Shown piece after piece: positions 6,439 through 12,102 of a stretch of 13,700 bases of DNA. Positions within the stretch are counted from its first letter, which is position 1. The number at the start of each line of letters is the position of its first letter. Source of the stretch: Kangiella sp. (GTDB taxonomy: Bacteria > Pseudomonadota > Gammaproteobacteria > Enterobacterales > Kangiellaceae); the NCBI GenBank assembly GCA_026195755.1, contig JAPHRL010000251.1:1-13700 (forward strand), in the 5' to 3' direction. A program made the position numbers and the translations under genes. A model generated the notes under the pieces. It made no database searches, was not told where the DNA came from, and saw only the letters and a list, made by a program, of their open reading frames with translations.

Positions 6439-8478
6439 ATGGGTATTGAAATAGAAAAGGCACCGATGCCAATTAAGATTGTAAAGAGAGATTTGACGGA
6501 AGCCAAGTTCGAGCGTGCGAAAATTTATGAAGCAGTGTTAAAGGCTGGTAAGGCTTCAGGAGAGTTTGATGCTGATGAGGCGGAAAAACTCACCCGTCAG
6601 GTGATTGACGTTTTGAGTTTCAGGTTCACCGATTTAACGGTACCAACGGTAGAGCAGGTGCAAGATATTGTTGAGCATTGTCTAGCGGTAAATCAGTATT
6701 TTGCTACTGCAAAGGCCTATATTCTGTACCGCGAAAAACACAAAATTATTCGTGAAAATAAAAAGACATTTTTGGATATCACATCTTCTGTAGAAGAGTA
6801 TTTGTCTGGTTCGGATTGGCGGGTTAAGGCGAATGCCAATCAGGGCTATTCATTGGGTGGATTAATTCTTAATGTTTCTGGAAAAGTCATAGCCAACTAT
6901 TGGCTTAACCATATTTATGAACCCGAAATTGGCGAGGCGCATCGTAATGCCGACTTACATATTCATGACCTGGATATGTTGGCAGGTTATTGCGCAGGCT
7001 GGTCTTTAAGAACCTTGTTGCATGAAGGTTTAAATGGTGTGCCGGGAAAAATCGATTCTGGTCCGCCAAAACATTTGTCCAGTGCCATTGGTCAAATGGT
7101 TAACTTCTTGGGTACTTTACAAAATGAATGGGCCGGGGCGCAGGCATTCAGTTCTTTTGATACTTATTTAGCACCCTATATCCGTAAAGACGCAATGAAA
7201 TATGAAGACATTAAACAGTGTATTCAGGAATTTATTTATAACCTGAATGTCCCTTCACGTTGGGGCACGCAAACACCATTCACCAACATAACACTGGACT
7301 GGGTCTGCCCAGAAGACTTGCGTGAACAGATCCCCATTATTGCTGGCGAAGAGATGCCTTTTTCCTATGGTGATTTGCAAAAAGAAATGGATCTGATCAA
7401 TCGTGCCTATATTGAGGTCATGATAGAAGGAGATGCCAAAAAACGAGTCTTTACCTTCCCCATTCCAACTTACAACATCACGCCGGACTTTGATTGGGAG
7501 TCTGAAAATTCTGATTTGTTGTTTGAGATGACCGCCAAATATGGATTGCCGTATTTCCAGAACTTCGTCAATTCTGAGCTATCACCGAATATGGTGCGTT
7601 CTATGTGCTGTCGCTTACAACTCGATTTGCGCGAACTTTTAAAGCGAGGCAATGGTTTGTTTGGATCAGCTGAACAGACAGGTTCATTGGGCGTTGTAAC
7701 CATTAATTGCGCACGCTTAGGTTATCTCTACAAAGGTGATAAAAAAGCACTGCTGGATCGTATTGATGAGCTGATGCTGTTGGCTAAAGATTCTTTAGAA
7801 GTAAAGCGCAAAGTTATCCAGCACTACATAGACAGTGATTTATTCCCTTACACCAAGCGCTACTTAGGCACTCTGCGTAATCACTTCTCGACCATAGGCG
7901 TAAATGGTATCAATGAGATGGTGCGCAACTTCACTAACAACGAGCATGATATCACGTCAGAAGATGGCCATTCACTGGCTATCGAATTACTGGATCATGT
8001 TCGTGCGCGCATGGTGCAGTACCAGGAAGAAACGGGACATCTTTACAATCTGGAAGCAACTCCGGCAGAAGGCACCACTTATCGCTTTGCCAAAGAAGAT
8101 AAGAAGCGTTATTCGGATATTATCCAGGCTGGTTACGAAGATGCACCTTACTACACCAACTCATCGCAGTTGCCTGTCGGTCACACCGACGATGCCTTTG
8201 AAGCGTTAGAGCTTCAAGATGAGCTACAAAGTAAATATACCGGTGGCACGGTTCTGCATCTTTATATGGGCGAACGTATTTCCAGCGCTGAAGCCTGTAA
8301 AAAAATGGTGCGCAAAACATTAACCAATTTCCGTTTGCCCTATATCACCATAACGCCAACCTTTTCGATATGTCCTGTACATGGCTACCTAGAGGGTGAG
8401 CATGAGTACTGCCCACGGTGTGATGAAACTTTGGTACAGAAATCGGGTGGTAAAAATAACGAAAAGGTGTGCTGCTGA
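6439..8478 (+). CDS. nrdD: Anaerobic (class III) ribonucleoside-triphosphate reductase, large chain lacking the glycyl-radical domain
   Basis: Catalyses oxygen-independent reduction of ribonucleotides to deoxyribonucleotides. An N-terminal ATP-cone (about 10-105, IVKRDLTEAKFERAKI) is the allosteric activity site; the catalytic barrel fills about 115-640. C390-C391 in SMCCRL contain the expected thiyl-radical cysteine. The zinc-binding motif is CPVHGYLEGEHEYCPRC (C645, H648, C658, C661). The chain then ends 18 residues later in VCC (679 aa), exactly where a Thermotoga-type NrdD would continue into its glycyl-radical domain; that domain is on the next gene. The start is the ATG with TGGAG 8 nt upstream; an in-frame TTG at 6385 would add 18 unlikely residues and lies inside the NrdR-type box. 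Regulation: FNR/DNR-type site plus NrdR-type boxes upstream. Confidence 0.95.
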   Translation: MGIEIEKAPMPIKIVKRDLTEAKFERAKIYEAVLKAGKASGEFDADEAEKLTRQVIDVLSFRFTDLTVPTVEQVQDIVEHCLAVNQYFATAKAYILYREKHKIIRENKKTFLDITSSVEEYLSGSDWRVKANANQGYSLGGLILNVSGKVIANYWLNHIYEPEIGEAHRNADLHIHDLDMLAGYCAGWSLRTLLHEGLNGVPGKIDSGPPKHLSSAIGQMVNFLGTLQNEWAGAQAFSSFDTYLAPYIRKDAMKYEDIKQCIQEFIYNLNVPSRWGTQTPFTNITLDWVCPEDLREQIPIIAGEEMPFSYGDLQKEMDLINRAYIEVMIEGDAKKRVFTFPIPTYNITPDFDWESENSDLLFEMTAKYGLPYFQNFVNSELSPNMVRSMCCRLQLDLRELLKRGNGLFGSAEQTGSLGVVTINCARLGYLYKGDKKALLDRIDELMLLAKDSLEVKRKVIQHYIDSDLFPYTKRYLGTLRNHFSTIGVNGINEMVRNFTNNEHDITSEDGHSLAIELLDHVRARMVQYQEETGHLYNLEATPAEGTTYRFAKEDKKRYSDIIQAGYEDAPYYTNSSQLPVGHTDDAFEALELQDELQSKYTGGTVLHLYMGERISSAEACKKMVRKTLTNFRLPYITITPTFSICPVHGYLEGEHEYCPRCDETLVQKSGGKNNEKVCC

Positions 8479-8519
8479 TGTTTGAATTTTATCTACAAGA
8501 TGCAGAGCTGGTAAATTTG

Positions 8520-8549
8520 TATCACTCAAAAAAGTACCACTCAAAAAAG
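8520..8549 (+). repeat. 15-bp tandem duplication between nrdD and the glycyl-radical gene
   Basis: Two adjacent 15-nt units (8520-8534 and 8535-8549) differ at one base and share CACTCAAAAAAG. In the frame of the downstream gene they read YHSKK-YHSKK. Each contains A-AAA-AAG. Confidence 0.85.
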
Positions 8550-8585
8550 CTCGATTTAAATATTTCAACCACAAAGGAGAAAACA

Positions 8586-8726
8586 ATGACTCAACTTAAC
8601 AATCAAGATCGCCAGAAGTGTGAAGTTTGGACACGAGTAATGGGCTATCATCGTCCAGTGTCAGCCTTCAACAAAGGCAAACAATCTGAACACAAAGAGC
8701 GTCAACACTTTAAAGAGCGTGCCTAA
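8586..8726 (+). CDS. Free-standing glycyl-radical domain of class III ribonucleotide reductase (split NrdD C-terminus)
   Basis: A 46-aa peptide that should carry the catalytic glycyl radical. It contains CEVWTRVMGYHRP (residues 12-24) with the radical-bearing Gly at G20, followed by FNKGKQ and EHKERQHF, the typical C-terminal end of Thermotoga-type NrdD proteins. The start is decided by a strong Shine-Dalgarno AAAGGAG (8573-8579), 6 nt before the ATG. The same frame is open upstream to an ATG at 8478 that overlaps the nrdD stop (TGATG), giving an 82-aa form by coupled re-initiation; the added residues (Lys/Tyr-rich, with YHSKK twice) do not look like NrdD. The nrdG ATG overlaps its stop by one base. 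It presumably docks onto NrdD and is activated by NrdG, analogous in concept to the small protein GrcA (YfiD), which replaces a damaged glycyl domain of pyruvate formate-lyase. The family is clear; function as a separate subunit is inferred. Confidence 0.9.
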   Translation: MTQLNNQDRQKCEVWTRVMGYHRPVSAFNKGKQSEHKERQHFKERA

Positions 8727-9475
8727 TGCTCAAAGTGGCTCAACCTATAAGTAGCGTCAAACAGGATGTTACTTTGAGAGTAGGGGGCATTACGCCCCTT
8801 ACTACCATCGATTATCCCAATCATTTGTCCTGCGTTGTCTATTGTCAAGGCTGCGCCTGGCGGTGTCGTTATTGTCATAATCCTGAGTTGATACCGACCA
8901 AAGCCGATCAGTCTTACGACTGGCAAGAGTTGATTGCATTCCTGTATAAAAGACAAGGCTTATTAGAAGCAGTGGTATTCAGTGGTGGCGAACCATTACT
9001 ACAATCAGCATTAGTTCTGGCAATCGAAACAGTCAAAGCTATGGGGTTCAAAATTGGGCTGCACACTGGCGGCTCTGCTCCGAAGCGTTTCAAAGCGGTT
9101 CTTCCTAATGTTGACTGGGTGGGCTTCGATGTTAAAGAACTGCCTGAATTTGGTGATGCGATTATTCGAGTAAATGGCGCAGCTCAGGCAAACTGGGAAA
9201 GTTTAGACCTGTTGCTAGATAGCGGCGTTGATTACGAGTGTCGTACTACCGTGCACTGGAACTTAACCAATCCCGATAGAGTCTTACAGCTTGCTAAAAC
9301 TTTAGCTGAAAAGGGTGTTAAAAAATACAACCTACAGATAGCCCGAAACAAAAACACCCTCGATGAGAGCCTGCGAAGTGACGAGTTTGCCTACTCAATG
9401 ATTGATAAAGAAACCCGCCAACAGCTGTGTGCCGCAATAGAGCCTCTATTTAAACAGTTTAAATGGGTTGAGTAG
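8726..9475 (+). CDS. nrdG: Anaerobic ribonucleotide reductase activating protein (radical SAM)
   Basis: A radical-SAM enzyme that uses S-adenosylmethionine and a [4Fe-4S] cluster to generate the glycyl radical, here on the separate 46-aa peptide. The cluster motif C-x3-C-x2-C is at C43, C47 and C50 (CAWRCRYC), followed by HNPEL, and the SAM-contacting GGEP is at 87-90. The N-terminal GGITPLTTIDYPNHLSCVVY is typical of the longer NrdG type found with Thermotoga-like NrdD; 249 aa exceeds the ~154 aa of E. coli NrdG. The start overlaps the preceding stop (TAATG), so translation is coupled to the glycyl-radical gene, which would keep substrate peptide and activase in step. No strong terminator follows directly; a 5-bp CAGTT/AACTG hairpin near 9487 includes a T-run but is weak. 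Confidence 0.94.
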   Translation: MLKVAQPISSVKQDVTLRVGGITPLTTIDYPNHLSCVVYCQGCAWRCRYCHNPELIPTKADQSYDWQELIAFLYKRQGLLEAVVFSGGEPLLQSALVLAIETVKAMGFKIGLHTGGSAPKRFKAVLPNVDWVGFDVKELPEFGDAIIRVNGAAQANWESLDLLLDSGVDYECRTTVHWNLTNPDRVLQLAKTLAEKGVKKYNLQIARNKNTLDESLRSDEFAYSMIDKETRQQLCAAIEPLFKQFKWVE

Positions 9476-9602
9476 TTTCACTTTTCAGTTTTTTTACTAA
9501 CTGTAACACCAACATATTCTAGTATCTTCAGAAAAGCAAACGGCCTGAGGGTTGTGCCAATTTCCCATTTATATTGAGCTGAGACACGTACAGAATATAG
9601 CA

Positions 9603-9650
9603 ATCAAAATCTGTGACCGAAGGGAATCCCTTTAGGGAGATGATTTTGAT
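9603..9650. repeat. Inverted-repeat element with 9-bp arms and an inner hairpin
   Basis: Perfect 9-bp arms ATCAAAATC (9603-9611) and GATTTTGAT (9642-9650) enclose an inner TCCCT-TT-AGGGA hairpin (9627-9638). The related segment 9661-9704 begins ATCAAAGGTGACC and also has ATCCC and GGAGATG in the same order, so the region appears to be a diverged tandem duplication with a period of about 58 bp. Confidence 0.55.
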
Positions 9651-9807
9651 AAGAATTTTCATCAAAGGTGACCAACGGAGATCCCCTCGCCGGAGATGTG
9701 ATGTAAATTCTGGTACCCAAGGGGGCAGACCCTGTGTTAAGCATTCCGTAAAAGTAACTTGCTGAGGAGCGAAATATTAGCAAAAGGAATGAGTGAAAAG
9801 AGCATGG

Positions 9808-9827
9808 ATTCCCGCTTTCGCGGGAAT
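9808..9827. repeat. dRS3-like palindromic repeat, possible bidirectional terminator
   Basis: ATTCCC-GCTTTCGC-GGGAAT forms a perfect 8-bp stem with a TTTC loop. It fits the ATTCCC-N8-GGGAAT pattern of the dRS3 repeat of Neisseria and of similar dispersed hairpins in other proteobacteria. Sited between convergent genes it may help end transcription, though neither side has a long T-tract. Confidence 0.65.
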
Positions 9828-9857
9828 GACAAGATATAAATCAGAATAGAGAGACAC

Positions 9858-10580
9858 TCACAAGCTCGCCACTCCATCGCTAGACTCTAAGTAATATTGA
9901 GATAGTCTCTCACGTTGTAAAACAATAACCTTACCATTACTGAACGAAAACACATTTTCATCTTCAAACTTCTTCAATAAGCGTGAAAAGGTTTCGGGTC
10001 TGATTGATAGCTTCCCTGCAATGGATTTCTTTGAAATATTAATTGGGAAGGTACCTCCATCTTCAATATCATGCGGCATCATGTCGTAGACAAATCGCGC
10101 AACACGCTGCGAAGCATCAAGCACGGTCAGCATCTCAATTTCATTGATATGGCCGCGCATTTTCAAACAAATGTTACCAAGCATTTTCATAGCCAAATCA
10201 CTGTTATTATGCAAGAGGTTATAAAAATACTCGCTCGGCACTGCTAAGATTTGTGTGCGTTTGGTGCTGGTTGCATTAATAGGGTAGAACTTTTTCTGTA
10301 AGAACATCAAAGCTTCAGCAAAAGTATCGTTACCATTGACGAACTTAATGATCTTTTCCTTGCCTTCTGTTGAAATCAGATGCAGTTTGACTTGCCCGTC
10401 AAGGACCAGAAAAAAGTACTTGGCGGGCTGTCCTTGACTAATGACAGGCTTGTTTGGTTTAAAGTAGGTGAGTTTACTGATGGCTAGCAACTTCTGTAGC
10501 TGTTCATCACTGAGGCAGTTAAACATCGCATTACGGCGCAGTGTCGGTGTCAAACTGGTTAGTTGCATTGCTTCCATCAT
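9858..10580 (-). CDS. dnr: Crp/Fnr-family transcriptional regulator, DNR type
   Basis: A dimeric DNA-binding regulator of anaerobic genes. An N-terminal cyclic-nucleotide-binding-like barrel (about 20-130) leads into a long dimer helix (about 132-155) and a C-terminal winged helix (helix-turn-helix about 184-203). The recognition helix SIRPETFSR has E196, S199 and R200, the E-x-x-S-R pattern that reads TTGAT half-sites. NTFAEA-like and EALMF segments (around 84-93) and the RERL end resemble Pseudomonas DNR, a haem-dependent NO sensor for denitrification genes. Only two cysteines (C22, C138) are present, so it cannot bind an FNR-type [4Fe-4S] cluster. The start is one of two adjacent ATGs behind a weak GA-rich stretch. 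It lies 58 nt downstream of the barrel gene on the same strand with no strong terminator between, so co-transcription is likely. The NO or haem signal is inferred from family resemblance. Confidence 0.85.
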   Translation of the reverse strand: MMEAMQLTSLTPTLRRNAMFNCLSDEQLQKLLAISKLTYFKPNKPVISQGQPAKYFFLVLDGQVKLHLISTEGKEKIIKFVNGNDTFAEALMFLQKKFYPINATSTKRTQILAVPSEYFYNLLHNNSDLAMKMLGNICLKMRGHINEIEMLTVLDASQRVARFVYDMMPHDIEDGGTFPINISKKSIAGKLSIRPETFSRLLKKFEDENVFSFSNGKVIVLQRERLSQYYLESSDGVASL

Positions 10581-10638
10581 AATTTCTCTCTCTATCTACT
10601 TTAGCCAAACATCAGGCTAGTCATTAGTAATGTTGTGA

Positions 10639-11853
10639 TTAGAAATTAGCCACTAGCATTAGCCATACTTTGCGAGTATCAACGGAATGGCCATCCGATG
10701 AATAATCACCTAGTTTTGCTACAAAGCTAAGGTTGTCGTCAATTTTTGTGGCGTATCGAATGTTGAGCTCAGAACCGTAATCTTGACTTGTCGCATCTGC
10801 TTTATACTCGTGATACACGAGGCCGATTGATGAAAAAACAAAACTGGTTCCGATAGTGAAATAAGTGTCTTCGATACCTGCATCAGGTGTAACTAGAAAT
10901 TGATCAGCCCAACCTTGGAATTTATGTTTAGTGGCAAGCGGAGTCTGGAATGCCTGACCCGCAACATTGGCATCACCACCCAGTACTTCCTGGCCGACAG
11001 CGAATGTCCAATTTTGTAGCTTGTATCCAACTTCCAGTAATTGATAGTCGGTGCTTAAGTCGGCGGGGTTGTCTTCATACTCCGACTGCTTGGCGTATTC
11101 GGCATTGAAAAAAAGCGGTAACTCAGATGTTCCACCGTATGAGAAGCGAGCACCTAACGTTTTAGTCGAACTTAAAGGCACTTCTTTAAAATCCAGCAAG
11201 TAACCATATAAGTTTACATCCAATGAGTCAGACAAAGCCCAGTCATAATTCAAGAAATGACTTCGAGTATCAGTATTGCCATCAAAAATAGTATTGATGT
11301 TATTGACGTAGGCATACGTAATGTTGGCATTGTCAAAAGATTGGTTATTGATTAATACGCCGTCATAGGTTTGCTCGTTCTGACGCCAGCCGACGCCACC
11401 GACGAAACGTTGTGTGCCAAGATTGATACGTTGACGGCCAGCAATTACTTTGGTGTTATCAAAGCCGCTGTAGGTAAGTGCAGCCTGATTAATTTCGGTC
11501 GCTTCCGGATCAGCAACCACCGAATAGCCGGTGTTGCCATTCAATGTGCTGTTGTAATCATCACGATTGGTTACAGCGCTGACATTGTCCACTTCAAACT
11601 TGAAGCTGAAATCATTATAGGTTTGTGTATCTAATGTAACGCGGGTCAGCAGGGTAGAGGCCGTTGCATCTTCCAATGCATTATCCTGGTCAACATCTTC
11701 CAGACGATAGCGTAGGTGCCACTTAACATCGGTATTTTCCAGTGATTCGGCAAAACTATTGGCTTGTTCTTGAGATTCTTCCGCTTGTGCTACGGCAGAA
11801 CCTAGCAATAGGGCACTAGCAACAGCGATCGATATTTTTGTCAAATGGGTCAT
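10639..11853 (-). CDS. Outer-membrane beta-barrel protein, alginate-export-like porin
   Basis: A secreted 404-aa protein with a clear signal peptide: positive and polar start, hydrophobic core at 8-22, and AQA cleavage after residue 24. The mature part is rich in alternating hydrophobic/aromatic strands and Asp/Asn turns, has only one Cys-free body, and ends in Phe (WLMLVANF), the outer-membrane assembly signal. The segment AGRQRINLGTQRFVGGVGWRQNEQTYDGV (about 139-167) is typical of the alginate-export-like barrel family. That name reflects a fold family; no alginate genes are nearby and the substrate is unknown. The promoter has an FNR/DNR-type box, suggesting induction under low oxygen or NO, and the dnr-like gene follows. 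A nitrogen-oxide or organic-acid uptake role is possible but unproven. Confidence 0.83.
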   Translation of the reverse strand: MTHLTKISIAVASALLLGSAVAQAEESQEQANSFAESLENTDVKWHLRYRLEDVDQDNALEDATASTLLTRVTLDTQTYNDFSFKFEVDNVSAVTNRDDYNSTLNGNTGYSVVADPEATEINQAALTYSGFDNTKVIAGRQRINLGTQRFVGGVGWRQNEQTYDGVLINNQSFDNANITYAYVNNINTIFDGNTDTRSHFLNYDWALSDSLDVNLYGYLLDFKEVPLSSTKTLGARFSYGGTSELPLFFNAEYAKQSEYEDNPADLSTDYQLLEVGYKLQNWTFAVGQEVLGGDANVAGQAFQTPLATKHKFQGWADQFLVTPDAGIEDTYFTIGTSFVFSSIGLVYHEYKADATSQDYGSELNIRYATKIDDNLSFVAKLGDYSSDGHSVDTRKVWLMLVANF

Positions 11854-11917
11854 TATCAGCTCCAGTATGCTTTTTTATTTGGCATTTCATACCATACCGC
11901 AATAATTCAGTCTGACT

Positions 11918-11931
11918 TTGATATATGTCAA
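11918..11931 (-). promoter_or_regulatory. FNR/DNR-type box for the barrel/dnr transcript
   Basis: TTGAT-ATAT-GTCAA has one mismatch to consensus and is centred 71 nt before the barrel ATG. A TATGGT hexamer at 11891-11896 (minus strand) implies a start near 11884 and places the box at about -40.5. Confidence 0.65.
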
Positions 11932-11934
11932 TAA

Positions 11935-11951
11935 ATGCATTTTTAATGCAT
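11935..11951. repeat. Inverted repeat ATGCATT-TTT-AATGCAT next to the box
   Basis: Perfect 7-bp arms with a 3-nt spacer are centred near -59 relative to the inferred barrel start, immediately upstream of the FNR-type site. It could bind a second regulator; no family is recognised. Confidence 0.5.
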
Positions 11952-11994
11952 CTTTAAGTGTGGTTTTTAATATAGCCAAAAAGGCAACAGGTCG

Positions 11995-12020
11995 GTAGGG
12001 GCAGACCTGTGTGTCTGCCC
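11995..12020 (+). repeat. REP-like element 1: GTAG plus hairpin
   Basis: The tetranucleotide GTAG (11995-11998) is followed by an 8-bp perfect stem GGGCAGAC / GTCTGCCC with a 6-nt CTGTGT loop. A 5' GTAG before a palindrome is the hallmark of REP sequences mobilised by REP-associated tyrosine transposases (RAYT). A diverged relative lies at 9722-9737. Confidence 0.7.
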
Positions 12021-12073
12021 ACTTAGCTGTTATGCGAACATCATCCGGCGTACACATAGATCCGCCCTTACCC

Positions 12074-12102
12074 GGAACGAGTAACAAGTTACTCGTTCCT
12101 AC
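12074..12102 (-). repeat. REP-like element 2 (inverted): GTAG plus 12-bp palindrome, overlaps the trhP stop
   Basis: On the minus strand, GTAG (12102-12099) opens a palindrome whose perfect 12-bp arms GGAACGAGTAAC / GTTACTCGTTCC (12074-12099) flank an AA/TT centre. It faces element 1 in opposite orientation with 53 bp between, like a bacterial interspersed mosaic element. The TAG stop codon of trhP is part of the GTAG. The hairpin probably also stabilises or ends the trhP mRNA. Confidence 0.75.

Larger units (their letters stand above)
9476..9857. other. Gene-free convergent region filled with repeat-like DNA
   Basis: This lies between the 3' ends of nrdG (+) and the dnr-like gene (-). I find no credible coding sequence. 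It contains an inverted repeat (9603-9650), a diverged tandem copy of it (from 9661), a GGGGCAGACCCTGTGT segment (9722-9737) resembling the REP-like element near 12000, and a dRS3-like hairpin (9808-9827). It looks like an accumulation site for small repeats. Confidence 0.6.

Noticed and set aside
8457..8600. Programmed frameshift joining nrdD to the glycyl-radical domain
   Set aside because: The frames overlap only in 8460-8478, which lacks an X-XXY-YYZ slippery site; the A-AAA-AAG heptamers lie after the nrdD stop; and the small gene has its own strong Shine-Dalgarno. The spacer residues also do not resemble NrdD.
9646..9665. TTGAT...ATCAA as a fifth FNR-type box
   Set aside because: The half-sites are 10 nt apart instead of 4, and they lie in a convergent region with no promoter to serve.
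9858..10580. Calling the Crp/Fnr protein a true FNR
   Set aside because: It has only two cysteines (22 and 138) and no N-terminal Cys cluster to hold a [4Fe-4S] centre.
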